Shown here: positions 45,356-53,840 of the stretch, one piece after another
Layout of the letters: the number at the start of each line of letters is the position of its first letter
Numbering within the stretch: position 1 is the stretch's first letter
Source of the DNA: Polycladomyces abyssicola
GTDB taxonomy: Bacteria > Bacillota > Bacilli > Thermoactinomycetales > JIR-001
DNA: 64,000 nucleotides
NCBI RefSeq assembly: GCF_018326425.1
Contig: NZ_AP024601.1
Location: 1 to 64,000, forward strand
Reading direction: 5' to 3'
The notes under the pieces: model-generated
Databases searched by the model: none
Seen by the model: only the letters and a program-made list of their open reading frames with translations
Told to the model about the DNA's origin: nothing
Program-made: the position numbers and the translations under genes

Positions 45356-45369
45356 CGGAGGGATGACGT

Positions 45370-46395
45370 ATGGCGTTTGGGGATGTTGTCGGACAGGAGC
45401 ATGTGGCTCGCTTTCTGCAAAACGGATTGCGCACCGACCGTTTGGCGCATGCCTATGCCTTCGTCGGACCGTCCGGCACAGGACGCAAACAGATGGCGCT
45501 GGAGCTGGCCAAGGCACTTCATTGTGAGCGGTTGTCCGGCGACGCTTGCGGTGAATGCCGAAATTGCCGCCGGATCGATCACGGTAATCATCCCGATGTA
45601 ACGATGATTACGCCTGATGGCCAATCGATCAAAATCGAACAGGTTCGCCAGTTGCAACGGGCGTTTCAATACAGTGCAGAAAAAGGGGCGACACGCGTAG
45701 CCATACTGGAGCAGGCGGACAAACTGACGGTGCAGGCGGCCAACAGTTTGTTGAAGTTTTTGGAGGAACCCTCTCTGCGTATGGTCGTTGTTCTGATTGC
45801 GGAAAATGTACATGCACTGTTGCCGACGATACGCTCACGTTGCCAGTTGCTCCGATTCACTCCTCTCTCTCCCCATGTCATCGCACAATCTTTGGAGCAA
45901 GAAGGAATTTCCCCAACACTGGCCCGCATCGCCGGTCATTTGAGCCAAGGTTTGGGACAGGCACGAAAGTTGGCTTCCGGGGATGGATTTGCCCAGCTTT
46001 GTGAGCGGGTGATAAAATGGAGTGAGGAACTGTTATCGACAAGGTCGGCAGCGCTTGTTACCCTGCAAACAGAGTGGATGGATCGGGAAGCGTCAAAAGA
46101 AACGCTGGAAACGATGCTTGACCTGATGCTGCTCTGGTTGCGGGATTTACTCCGTGTCAAGTTGGGGAGCGCAGGCGAGCCGGTCTTTGTCGAATGGAGT
46201 GCCGTCAGGGAGCGTCAAGCCGCTCAATGGACCATTTCTCACCTGATACATGCGATGGAGTCCATTCTTCATGCCCGACGGCAGTTGGCTGGGCCCATGC
46301 AACCCCAAGCGGTGTTGGATCAAATGGTCCTGGTCATGCAGGAGGGATCTGTCCATGTTGGCAGTCGTAGGAGTCCGCTTCAGGCAAGCGGGTAA
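45370..46395 (+). CDS. holB: DNA polymerase III delta-prime subunit
   Basis: HolB is the delta-prime subunit of the clamp loader. The 341-residue AAA+ protein has a degenerate P-loop GPSGTGRKQ in which the usual lysine-threonine is altered, cysteine zinc ligands in CGECRNCRRI, and SRCQLLRF. Loss of ATP binding in this subunit is normal for delta-prime. ATG 45370 follows CGGAGGG. ricT begins 40 bases before its end. Confidence 0.93.
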   Translation: MAFGDVVGQEHVARFLQNGLRTDRLAHAYAFVGPSGTGRKQMALELAKALHCERLSGDACGECRNCRRIDHGNHPDVTMITPDGQSIKIEQVRQLQRAFQYSAEKGATRVAILEQADKLTVQAANSLLKFLEEPSLRMVVVLIAENVHALLPTIRSRCQLLRFTPLSPHVIAQSLEQEGISPTLARIAGHLSQGLGQARKLASGDGFAQLCERVIKWSEELLSTRSAALVTLQTEWMDREASKETLETMLDLMLLWLRDLLRVKLGSAGEPVFVEWSAVRERQAAQWTISHLIHAMESILHARRQLAGPMQPQAVLDQMVLVMQEGSVHVGSRRSPLQASG

Positions 46396-47158
46396 GATAT
46401 ACTACTTTGATCCCGGCGACCATCCGATCCGCCGCGGTGACCACGTCATCGTGGAAACCGTTCGCGGGATCGAATACGGCAAGGTGGTCGTCGGAAAACG
46501 GTTTGTGTCGGAAGATGAAGTGGTATTGCCGTTGAAAAAGGTGATTCGCATCGCCGACGATCGGGATGCTGAAGTGATGAAGGCCAATCGTGAATCGGCC
46601 AAGGAAGCGATGGTCATTTGTGCGGAGAAAATCCGCCAGCACGGGTTGGGAATGAAGTTGGTGGATGCGGAATACACCTTTGACCGCAACAAGATCATTT
46701 TTTATTTTACGGCCGACGGACGTGTTGATTTTCGTGAGTTGGTTCGCGATTTGGCCGCTGTTTTTCGCACGCGGATCGAATTGCGTCAAATCGGGGTCCG
46801 TGACGAAGCCAAAATGTTGGGTGGAATCGGACCTTGCGGCCGTATTTTGTGTTGTTCTTCCTTTCTCGGTGATTTTGAACCCGTTTCAATCAAAATGGCC
46901 AAGGATCAGAATCTGTCACTCAATCCGGCGAAGATATCCGGGTTGTGTGGCAGGTTGATGTGTTGTCTCAAGTTCGAAAATGAACATTATGAAATGGCCA
47001 AACGCAATATGCCCGACATCGGGGCGCGGGTAAAAACCCCCGAAGGCGAAGGAAAAGTAGTCGTTCTCAACATGCTGGAACGCAAAGTCCAAGTGGAATT
47101 GACAGAATCCGGCCGCAAAGTGGAACATCCTGCGGAGGAAGTCACCGTTGTCAGATGA
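46355..47158 (+). CDS. ricT: PSP1-domain protein RicT (YaaT)
   Basis: RicT forms, with RicA (YmcA) and RicF (YlbF), an iron-sulphur complex that stimulates RNase Y-dependent RNA maturation and affects sporulation and competence. The 267-residue protein has the PSP1 C-terminal core with GPCGRILCCSSFLGDF and GLCGRLMCCLKFENEHY, whose cysteines supply cluster ligands. ATG 46355 follows GGAGGG and lies inside the holB end in another frame, suggesting coupling. The position is as in B. subtilis. Confidence 0.93.
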   Translation: MLAVVGVRFRQAGKIYYFDPGDHPIRRGDHVIVETVRGIEYGKVVVGKRFVSEDEVVLPLKKVIRIADDRDAEVMKANRESAKEAMVICAEKIRQHGLGMKLVDAEYTFDRNKIIFYFTADGRVDFRELVRDLAAVFRTRIELRQIGVRDEAKMLGGIGPCGRILCCSSFLGDFEPVSIKMAKDQNLSLNPAKISGLCGRLMCCLKFENEHYEMAKRNMPDIGARVKTPEGEGKVVVLNMLERKVQVELTESGRKVEHPAEEVTVVR

Positions 47159-47267
47159 GAAACAGACGCCATTACGATCATCGTCATGACAGAATCTTCG
47201 GTGTAGCGGTATTGAAACCACCGGCGGATGGTTATGCCACAGAGATCGGGTGATTGAGGTGGGGGGC

Positions 47268-47606
47268 GTGGACAAACAGGCGATTTTTACCCAAGTGTCC
47301 CAAATCGAAGAACGCATCGGCGATCTTTATACCGAATTGGGAGGCCTCAAGGAACAGATTGTCCAGCTGATCGAAGAAAATACGCGTCTGGTGATGGAAA
47401 ACCAGAACTTACGCGAACAATTGAAGAAGTTGAGCCGGACGGAAGAAGGAAAACATGTGCGAAAACGTTCCGAGGAAGCGGGAGGAGAGGGGTATGACAA
47501 CCTAACCCGCCTCTACAACGAAGGGTTTCACATCTGCAATGTGCATTACGGTAGTTTGCGCTCAGATGGAGATTGTTTGTTCTGTCTGTCCTTTTTGAAC
47601 AAATGA
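47268..47606 (+). CDS. yabA: Replication initiation control protein YabA
   Basis: YabA restrains DnaA by bridging it to the DnaN clamp and disrupting cooperative DnaA binding. The 112-residue protein has an N-terminal leucine-zipper coiled coil ([22 protein letters not shown]) and a C-terminal zinc domain HICNVHYGS...[11 protein letters not shown] 47268 follows GAGGTGGGG and gives the family start MDKQAIF. With dnaA, dnaN and oriC nearby, the full initiation-control set is present. Confidence 0.94.
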   Translation: MDKQAIFTQVSQIEERIGDLYTELGGLKEQIVQLIEENTRLVMENQNLREQLKKLSRTEEGKHVRKRSEEAGGEGYDNLTRLYNEGFHICNVHYGSLRSDGDCLFCLSFLNK

Positions 47607-47724
47607 GTGACCGTTATTCGCAAAGTCAGGTTGTTGACAAGGTGCCCGATTTTCCACGAGCAGGTTTTGCGTTGGACATCAGGATGTCTTGACAGGGGGA
47701 GGATACGGAACCTTCAGGTAAGGG

Positions 47725-47781
47725 ACGGCTTTCCGCGGGACTTTTGTGAGAAGTCTCGTCGGAACAGCCGGTGTTTTTTTT
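47725..47781 (+). terminator. Strong terminator or attenuator ahead of yazA
   Basis: CGGCTTTCCGCGGGACTT (from 47726) pairs with AAGTCTCGTCGGAACAGCCG (to 47770) with one bulged base and few mismatches, and is followed by GTGTTTTTTTT. It stands 19 bases before the yazA start and 118 bases after yabA. Upstream, GACATC-AG-GATGTC can form a small hairpin. It may simply end yabA or act as an attenuator for yazA-rsmI. Confidence 0.7.
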
Positions 47782-47799
47782 GTGAGGGAGGTTGCGCAA

Positions 47800-48060
47800 A
47801 TGAGCGCGAAACCGTATGTGGTATATGTGTTGGAATGTGCGGACGGCACATTTTACACGGGGATCACCACCGATTTGAATCGTCGCCTTCGTCAGCATGA
47901 ATCGGGTGAAGGAGCCAAGTATACCCGCGGCAGGGGACCGTTTATCGTCAGATGGGTGGAAACGGGGCCGGATCGGTCATGGGCGCTCAAGCGGGAGAGG
48001 GAGATCAAACGGATGAGCCGTAGGCAAAAAGAACGGCTCATGTATGGAATGGAGGTGTGA
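47800..48060 (+). CDS. yazA: GIY-YIG domain protein YazA
   Basis: This 86-residue single-domain GIY-YIG protein of the YhbQ/YazA type starts KPYVVYVLECADGTFYTGITTD, has the catalytic Arg in LNRRLRQHE, and continues to AKYTRGRGP and ALKREREIKRMSR. The first motif reads YVL...YTG rather than strict GIY...YIG, which is normal for this family. The function is presumed DNA-related. ATG 47800 follows GGGAGG. It overlaps the ribosome site of rsmI. Confidence 0.92.
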   Translation: MSAKPYVVYVLECADGTFYTGITTDLNRRLRQHESGEGAKYTRGRGPFIVRWVETGPDRSWALKREREIKRMSRRQKERLMYGMEV

Positions 48061-48065
48061 GTAAG

Positions 48066-48950
48066 TTGCAGGTGCAAAAGAGTTTTGATCACACGGGCGG
48101 TATATTGTACATCGTGGGCACACCGATCGGCAACTTGGACGATTGGACTCCGAGAGCCAAAAACGCATTTGAAACAGCCGATGTCATCGCCGCCGAAGAC
48201 ACACGCCACACGCAAAAACTGCTGAACCGATTCGGCATTCGAAAACCGCTCATCAGTTACCATGAACATAATCGTCACACTCGGGAAAAGGAATTGATCG
48301 ATCGTCTGAAACAAGGAGAAACAGTCGCTCTCGTGAGCGATGCCGGTATGCCCGGAATCTCCGATCCGGGGGAGGAATTGATCCGGTCAGCGATTGCGTG
48401 CGACATCCCCGTCATTCCCGTTCCGGGTCCCAATGCGGCAGTAACGGCTCTCGTCGCATCTGGCCTGCCCCCCCAACCGTTCCTCTTTTTGGGTTTTTTA
48501 CCCCGGAACACCCGTGAACGGGAAGAGGTTTGTCGTCGATGGAGAAGGGTGGAGGCCACGTTGGTCTGTTACGAAGCCCCGCACCGGCTGAAGGCCATGT
48601 TGCAAACGGTACTGGAAGTGATGGGTGACAGGCGTGTGGCTTTGGCACGTGAACTGACGAAACGACATGAGGAGTGGTTACGCGGTACGGTGAGCGAGTG
48701 TCTTCAATGGCTGGAGGATCACCCACCACGCGGGGAGTATACGGTTGTCATCGCCGGTTGGGAAGGGGAGACGCCTTCCATGGACGATTCGGAGGAAACC
48801 GCTTGGTGGCAGTCATTGACTGTCATAGAGCATGTGAAACATTATCTCGCACAAGGGGAAACCAAAAAAGTGGCGATCCAGCGAACAGCACAAGATCGTG
48901 GTTTACCCAAACGGGAAGTGTACAATCTGTATCACCGAGAGCAGGATTAA
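48066..48950 (+). CDS. rsmI: 16S rRNA 2'-O-ribose C1402 methyltransferase RsmI
   Basis: RsmI methylates the 2'-OH of C1402 in 16S rRNA. The protein of about 294 residues is a tetrapyrrole-methylase-fold enzyme with LYIVGTPIGNLDD, AEDTRHTQKLL, VALVSDAGMPGISDPG and VPGPNAAVTALVASG. GGAGG ends at 48055, so TTG 48066 is better spaced than GTG 48057. A C-terminal region from about 225 is also typical. The gene yabB (TrmN6), present between yabA and yazA in B. subtilis, is absent. Confidence 0.94.
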   Translation: MQVQKSFDHTGGILYIVGTPIGNLDDWTPRAKNAFETADVIAAEDTRHTQKLLNRFGIRKPLISYHEHNRHTREKELIDRLKQGETVALVSDAGMPGISDPGEELIRSAIACDIPVIPVPGPNAAVTALVASGLPPQPFLFLGFLPRNTREREEVCRRWRRVEATLVCYEAPHRLKAMLQTVLEVMGDRRVALARELTKRHEEWLRGTVSECLQWLEDHPPRGEYTVVIAGWEGETPSMDDSEETAWWQSLTVIEHVKHYLAQGETKKVAIQRTAQDRGLPKREVYNLYHREQD

Positions 48951-48955
48951 AAGAG

Positions 48956-49245
48956 ATGACCACATCATCAAGGAATGATGGAGGAAAGCCAGGATGGTGC
49001 AAATCCTCGTGGTCGAAGAGAGGAATCCGCGCAGAGGTCGGCGGAGGCGAGAAAGACATCCAGGAAGGGCTCATCAGTTTGGGTACCTCCATCGTCGTGG
49101 CGATCGGTTTGGTGTTCATCAGCTTGACCTTGACATACAGGGGACTCCTCACCCCGATGATCATCTGTCTTCGCTCTTGTTCGTTCCGATCGGCTCGTTG
49201 GCGGGCTTGCTTCTCACCGGTCACTCGCTCTCCATAGCATCATGA
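48956..49245 (+). pseudogene. Possible frameshifted small membrane-protein gene
   Basis: No intact gene is convincing here. One frame from ATG 48956 contains a membrane-like segment GLISLGTSIVVAIGLVFIS followed by LTLTYRGLLTP and then turns arginine-rich. Another frame, starting at ATG 48994 after a good GGAGGAAAG, has a membrane-like end LFVPIGSLAGLLLTGHS. Joining the two near 49165 would give a two-segment membrane protein. This is inference from hydrophobicity only; both frames could be chance. Confidence 0.25.
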
Positions 49246-49337
49246 TCGGCCTCTTAACGGTGCCTGGGTAAGGCATTCCGCTTGATTGAGCAACAGCCGG
49301 CGTTCTTCCTCGAATGCCCTTCACCTTTCTTAGCATC

Positions 49338-49381
49338 GCCATCGGATCATCTGGGAACTGGATCGATCCGGTGGCTTTTTT
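49338..49381 (+). terminator. Terminator upstream of the PTS gene
   Basis: GCCATCGGATC (49338-49348) pairs with GATCCGGTGGC (49365-49375) with one mismatch, followed by TTTTTTT. An outer GGCATTC/GAATGCC repeat lies just upstream (about 49271-49317). It could be an antiterminator-controlled site for the PTS gene, but no antiterminator target was recognised. Confidence 0.7.
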
Positions 49382-49437
49382 TGGCGGGCTTTCGCTGGAG
49401 AAGCCTCATTAAGCCTTTTTCTTTTTAAGAAATCCAT

Positions 49438-49587
49438 ATGGTTGTGACATATCTTGATTCGGAGGAGAAACAGGAAAAATATTTGAAAAAAGAGAAATAT
49501 CGAAAGGAAGGAAAGCATGTTATCGCGAGGGGGAAAGATTTGACTCGCATTACACATCAGTGCCTATTTGACGAACAAGCGTCATAA
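49438..49587 (+). CDS. Possible short lysine-rich ORF
   Basis: A 49-codon open frame from ATG 49438 encodes a charged product with SEEKQEKYLKKEKYRKEGKH. There is no clear ribosome site before the ATG. It fills the AT-rich stretch between a terminator and the PTS gene. I recognise no family and regard it as marginal. Confidence 0.2.
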   Translation: MVVTYLDSEEKQEKYLKKEKYRKEGKHVIARGKDLTRITHQCLFDEQAS

Positions 49588-49620
49588 GCTGGTACCAGCA
49601 ACCTCTTGGAGGTGGTAAAG

Positions 49621-51063
49621 GTGAATATCTTGGGAAAACTGCAGCAGGTGGGAAAAGCGTTCATGCTGCCGATTGCGGTGATGCCGGCGGCAGCTATCCT
49701 CTTCAGGCTGGGCGCGTTGTTGAGTGATCCGAATCTCGTTGCCAAGGGGAGTATCTGGTTTCAAGTCGGGGAAGTGTTAAGCAAAGGGGCGGGCGCCATT
49801 TTCGACAACCTTCCCCTCTTGTTCGCTGTCGGTGTAACCGTGGGCATGACCGGCGGAGCCGGTGCGGCTGCACTGGCGGCAGTGGTAGGTTATATGGTAC
49901 TCAAAGCAGTTGTCGGTGTGCACGACACGGAAGACACCAAGTTGGACACGGGAGTGCTGGGCGGCATTATCACCGGTTTGGTCACTGCTTATCTGTATCG
50001 CAAATACCACGATATACGTTTGCCTGACTGGTTGCAGTTTTTCGGAGGAAAACGGTTTGTCCCCATTGTGACGTCTGTGGTGATGATCGGAATCGGCGTC
50101 GTGTTTTTGTTTGTGTGGCCTGAAGTGCAAAAGGGAATCCAAGCAGCAGGAGATTGGTTGATCGGGGTTGGTTCGATCGGATTATTCGTCTACGGTCTGC
50201 TTAACCGGTTGTTGATCCCCTTTGGATTGCACCACATCCTGAACACGTTGGTGTGGTATACTGTCGGAACGTTTACAAAAGGTGGACACACCTATACGGG
50301 AGACCTGACGCGCTTTTTCGCAGGTGACCCGACAGCGGGGTCGTTTATGGCCGGTTTTTATCCTATTATGATGTTTGCTTTGCCAGCTGCCGCCTTGGCT
50401 ATGATCCACGCCGCCAAGCCGTCAAAGAGGGCCGCGGTACGCGGCGTGTTGTTGAGTGTGGCGTTGACCGCCTTTTTGACCGGAATTACGGAGCCGATCG
50501 AGTATATGTTCATGTTTTTGGCCCCGGTATTATACGGAATTCACGCTTTATTGACCGGGACTTCGATGGCCCTCTTGTATTTGTTGGATATCCGGCACGG
50601 CTTCGGTTTCTCAGCCGGGTTTATCGACTACGTCATCAACTATCCGTTGGCACATAACGCCTTTTGGATCATTCCCATCGGATTGGTTTATGCCGCTTTG
50701 TATTATGTGATTTTCCGGTTTGCCATCGAAAAATGGGATCTGCCCACGCCCGGCAGGTTGGAAGAGGGGGAAGACGGGGAATCGCCGGTTGCCATTGGCA
50801 AAAATGATGAGGATGAGGAGGCACTCGCCGTGTTGCGAGCGCTCGGCGGCAAGGAGAATATCGAGCAGCTGGATGCCTGTATCACGCGGTTGCGGTTGAC
50901 CGTCAAAGATGAGGGAAAACTGGATACCGAGGCGCTGAAACGGTTGGGTGCGTCCGGTGTGGTCAGGTTAGGTAAGGGGAACTATCAAGCCGTGTTTGGC
51001 ACACGATCCGAACTGTTGAAGGATCGGATTCTGAAATGGATGGAACGCGAGGATGAAGGATGA
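49621..51063 (+). CDS. PTS transporter IICB, probably N-acetylglucosamine-specific
   Basis: This 480-residue sugar permease resembles NagE/NagP. The EIIC domain begins NILGKLQQVGKAFMLPIAVMP and contains AIFDNLPLLFAVGV, FFGGKRFVPI, LLIPFGLHHILNT, FAGDPTAGSFMAGFYP and the substrate-site GITEPIEYMFMF. The EIIB domain at the C-terminus has the phosphorylated cysteine in LDACITRLRL near residue 418. No EIIA domain is present, so phosphate must come from a separate protein. The match is closer to GlcNAc than to glucose permeases as I recall them. GTG 49621 follows GGAGGTGG. The next gene overlaps by 4 bases. Confidence 0.9.
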   Translation: MNILGKLQQVGKAFMLPIAVMPAAAILFRLGALLSDPNLVAKGSIWFQVGEVLSKGAGAIFDNLPLLFAVGVTVGMTGGAGAAALAAVVGYMVLKAVVGVHDTEDTKLDTGVLGGIITGLVTAYLYRKYHDIRLPDWLQFFGGKRFVPIVTSVVMIGIGVVFLFVWPEVQKGIQAAGDWLIGVGSIGLFVYGLLNRLLIPFGLHHILNTLVWYTVGTFTKGGHTYTGDLTRFFAGDPTAGSFMAGFYPIMMFALPAAALAMIHAAKPSKRAAVRGVLLSVALTAFLTGITEPIEYMFMFLAPVLYGIHALLTGTSMALLYLLDIRHGFGFSAGFIDYVINYPLAHNAFWIIPIGLVYAALYYVIFRFAIEKWDLPTPGRLEEGEDGESPVAIGKNDEDEEALAVLRALGGKENIEQLDACITRLRLTVKDEGKLDTEALKRLGASGVVRLGKGNYQAVFGTRSELLKDRILKWMEREDEG

Positions 51064-51995
51064 CCCAGGTGAAACGGATTTTAGACGCCACACAGGAAGA
51101 GTTGACCCGTTACTCCGGTCGTCAGCTGCTGGAGTCCATCCGGGCAGCGGAGGGAAGAACGGTCGTGGCTGAAACGGTGGTAACCGTACCACCATTGGTT
51201 GATGGTTGCAGCAACCCCGAATTGGCGGCTGCCTTCGGTGCCGATCTGTTGCTGTTGAACTTGTATGATGTGGAGAGGCCTATGGTGACAGGATTCCCCT
51301 CCCGTACCCCGATACCGGATCTGCCTGAGCCATTGAAGGGATGGGAACATCACCTGGGCTGGGGAGTAACGGCGGAACAAGTGAAACGGGTAACCGGCAG
51401 GCCGGTGGGAATCAATTTGGAACCTGCCACCAGGCATACAGTATCGCCGGGAAGATTGGCCACGGCGGACAATGCGGTCAAAGCCCGCGAACAAGGAGTC
51501 GATTTCGTCACGGTGACCGGGAATCCTGAAACCGGGGTGACAATGGAGGCGATCATCGACGTCTTGCGTACGATACGTGCGGCTGTAGGAGAAGACCTCA
51601 TTCTCATGGCCGGCAAAATGCACGGGGCGGGTACGGGTACGGACCATTGGCTGTCTGAAGAACAAATCGCCCGCATTGCCGAAGTTGGATGTGATGTCTT
51701 GTTGCTGCCGCATGCCGGTACGGTTCCGGGAGTGAACTATCGGCAGCTGATCCGCTGGATTGATGCTGCACACGAAGTGGGAATGCTGGTGATGCTTACC
51801 GTCGGCACATCGCAGGAAGGGGCAGCACCTTCACTGTTGGAGACGCTGGCGGTTACGGGCAAAGAATGTGGAGCGGACTTGTACCATATCGGCGATGCTG
51901 GCTTTTCGGGCATGGCACCGCCGGAAAACATTATGGCCTACTCCATCGCGCTCAGGGGAAAACGTCATACGTATCGGCGAATGGCGAAGCGGTGA
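51060..51995 (+). CDS. TIM-barrel-like protein coupled to the PTS gene
   Basis: This 311-residue protein overlaps the end of the PTS gene (ATGA), so the two are co-translated. The repeated beta-alpha pattern with GADLLLLNLYDVERP, VGINLEPATR, GVDFVTVTGNPETGV, GEDLILMAGKMHGAG, GCDVLLLPHAGTVPG and GADLYHIGDAGFSG suggests a TIM barrel. Relatives next to PTS genes have been annotated loosely as PEP phosphonomutase or HAD-like, without support I can see. A role in handling the imported sugar or in sensing it is plausible but unproven. Confidence 0.65.
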   Translation: MTQVKRILDATQEELTRYSGRQLLESIRAAEGRTVVAETVVTVPPLVDGCSNPELAAAFGADLLLLNLYDVERPMVTGFPSRTPIPDLPEPLKGWEHHLGWGVTAEQVKRVTGRPVGINLEPATRHTVSPGRLATADNAVKAREQGVDFVTVTGNPETGVTMEAIIDVLRTIRAAVGEDLILMAGKMHGAGTGTDHWLSEEQIARIAEVGCDVLLLPHAGTVPGVNYRQLIRWIDAAHEVGMLVMLTVGTSQEGAAPSLLETLAVTGKECGADLYHIGDAGFSGMAPPENIMAYSIALRGKRHTYRRMAKR

Positions 51996-52001
51996 AGAAT
52001 A

Positions 52002-52030
52002 AGCCCCCGTATCAAACGGGGGCGCTTTTC
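52002..52030 (+). terminator. Terminator of the PTS operon
   Basis: GCCCCCGT (52003-52010) pairs with ACGGGGGC (52016-52023), followed by GCTTTTC. Confidence 0.8.
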
Positions 52031-52299
52031 ATGATGAGTGCAACTAATACCTAGGCCATTGGTAGTAGGAATAAACATAAGGTTGTAAAGAATATTCAGT
52101 TTATACGTTGTGCAGAAAATATATCCACTTAAAAGTCAATAAGTGAATCCATCCGATTCACGCTGAAAAACGATCCATTTTTTAAAGAATGGATTGACTT
52201 TAACGAGCGCGAAAAGCCATGGAAGGAAAAATTTTTCCGGTCCCTTTTCATTTTTTCTATGTATCCGGAACCGACCTTATTCAGGGTGTTTAGGCCAAA
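52031..52299. other. AT-rich non-coding stretch between convergent transcripts
   Basis: No gene is seen. Several small hairpins occur: GTGAATC (52143-52149) with GATTCAC (52155-52161), CCATT with AATGG (about 52172-52189), and CGGTCCC (52238-52244) with GGAACCG (52267-52273). The last is followed on the minus strand by GAAAAATTTTTCC and could be the abrB terminator. Confidence 0.45.
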
Positions 52300-52578
52300 T
52301 TATTCAGCAGTAACACCTTCTCTCTCTTTTTGCAACAGTTGGTACATTTCTTCGATGCATTTCTTACTGACCACTTTGTTTCTGTAACGAACGGTGTTGT
52401 CCACTTCACCAGTAAAGATGCAGGCCGGTTCATATTTTTTGAGTACGATGCGCTCTCCGTCCACGTAAATTTCCAAAGCGTCTTTTTCGCCGATTCCCAG
52501 GGTTCGACGAAGTTCGATCGGAATCACCACACGTCCCAGCTCGTCCACCTTGCGTACGATACCCGTAGATTTGAGCAT
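52300..52578 (-). CDS. abrB: Transition-state regulator AbrB
   Basis: AbrB is a DNA-binding repressor of post-exponential genes and is itself repressed by Spo0A-P. The 92-residue protein starts MLKSTGIVRKVDELGRVVIP, the swapped-hairpin DNA-binding domain, continues IELRRTLGIGEKDALEIYVDG, and has the C-terminal oligomerisation part with cysteine in ACIFTGEVDN. ATG 52578 follows AGAGGAGA; the longer frame upstream is not supported. In B. subtilis abrB is next to rsmI; here the PTS operon intervenes. Its promoter is at 52659-52687. Confidence 0.94.
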   Translation of the reverse strand: MLKSTGIVRKVDELGRVVIPIELRRTLGIGEKDALEIYVDGERIVLKKYEPACIFTGEVDNTVRYRNKVVSKKCIEEMYQLLQKEREGVTAE

Positions 52579-52658
52579 GTCCAATTCTCCTCTCTCTTTG
52601 GTCTTTGGTCTTGGTCTTTTCTGTAACGCCAAATTTCGACAGGAACGGCGTCAACTTC

Positions 52659-52687
52659 ATCATACCAGCGATTCCCATAACAGTCAA
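52659..52687 (-). promoter_or_regulatory. abrB promoter
   Basis: On the minus strand TTGACT (52682-52687) and TATGAT (52659-52664) are 17 bases apart, 80 bases before the abrB start. The flanking AT-rich tract at 52690-52730 is the kind of DNA AbrB and Spo0A act on, but no 0A box was assigned. Confidence 0.7.
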
Positions 52688-52859
52688 CAAGACAATTTGG
52701 TAGTTTTACAAAAAAATTAATATGTTAGGGAGAGGGATTTATTCGCTATGATCACAGACATCCTTGCAAGTTATTAAAACGGCAGATTAGTAGATGAAGG
52801 AGTTGCGGTTTTCCGGTAGACTGAAAATACAGGCTGGGGAACGCAAAGGAGGAACGGAC

Positions 52860-53810
52860 ATGCTCCCCGTATCGGACGTGTTGAAACGTAAACTGCAGGA
52901 AACCAACCGGGAACTGCGCAAGGCCTATCCGAGTGAAGCGTTTGAGTACACAGCCATTCGACGCCGTTTGCAAAACGTGGGGGATTTTGTCTCCGTCTCC
53001 AGGCTGGAAGATACGGAATTCGTCCGGTGGTTGGGGGATCGTACACTGGTGGGTGTGGACGGTTCCGTCAACTCCACGCCGGGCAGTCATCCCCGGACAT
53101 TGTCGGTGTTTCAGGCATTGGCCAAGGGAACCAAAGGAGAGGAATACTGGGCGGGGGACGTCTATACACCGCTCTTGACGAACGGTGAAGACGAAGCGGA
53201 TGCTGCGCGGGAAGCGCGCCACCGGGGAGCACTTCTGTCTAGGCTGGAGATGCAGGCTGCGATATATGCCGTGGAGAACTGGCAGCCCAGGGTCGTGATG
53301 ATGGACGGTTCTCTGCTTCATTTTTTGATCGATGACGCAGAAGAATGGACCCGGTTGGCTCGACTTGCGGAATCTGCGGACGTGTTGTTGGTGGGGGTTT
53401 CAGAAGAAATTGGCACCAAGAGTTTGGCACGTGAGGTGTTCCCCGATTATCCCGCATGGACGGATCGTGAGGTGTTTTATGGGACGCTGAAACCCGGAGA
53501 GGCATTTGAATGGGCGGGTTGGAGTCCTGCGGGCAGCGGGTTGTGGAAAGTGATCCTCCGTTCGTCCCGGAGTCCGCAACCGATCGGGATCGACGGGCTG
53601 TTGTCGCAAGCAGCGCACAAATGGGATCTGGTTCGGCTGGTCCGTACGTTGACCCCGGAGCAGGGGAGGGGAATCCCGTTGTGGCTCGATATCGTCGATG
53701 CCGAGGTGCGGGTGACGGACCGGTTGGTGGAGGCGATGGTGGAGGAGTATATCGATCCTGATTTGCGCCATCGATTGTTTTTGCCCAAACGCAGCGAACG
53801 CGTGTTGTGA
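52860..53810 (+). CDS. nurA: NurA-domain nuclease
   Basis: NurA is a 5'-3' exonuclease and endonuclease of the archaeal DNA end-resection machinery, working with the HerA translocase. The 316-residue protein has the expected acidic metal sites in LVGVDGSVNS and VVMMDGSLLHF and a late DIVDAEVRVTDRLVEA. ATG 52860 follows GGAGGAACGG; the frame is open 22 codons more. herA follows after 30 bases. In bacteria this pair is uneven in distribution, and its role (repair or defence) is not settled. Confidence 0.85.
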   Translation: MLPVSDVLKRKLQETNRELRKAYPSEAFEYTAIRRRLQNVGDFVSVSRLEDTEFVRWLGDRTLVGVDGSVNSTPGSHPRTLSVFQALAKGTKGEEYWAGDVYTPLLTNGEDEADAAREARHRGALLSRLEMQAAIYAVENWQPRVVMMDGSLLHFLIDDAEEWTRLARLAESADVLLVGVSEEIGTKSLAREVFPDYPAWTDREVFYGTLKPGEAFEWAGWSPAGSGLWKVILRSSRSPQPIGIDGLLSQAAHKWDLVRLVRTLTPEQGRGIPLWLDIVDAEVRVTDRLVEAMVEEYIDPDLRHRLFLPKRSERVL

Positions 53811-53840
53811 CGGATCATCTCCAGGAGGGGAGGAATGGCC

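Noticed and set aside
48823-49224. Leftward open frame across the end of rsmI and the following gap
   Set aside because: It overlaps the conserved rsmI 3' end, lacks a ribosome site and shows no recognisable domain; the gap was described as degenerate instead.
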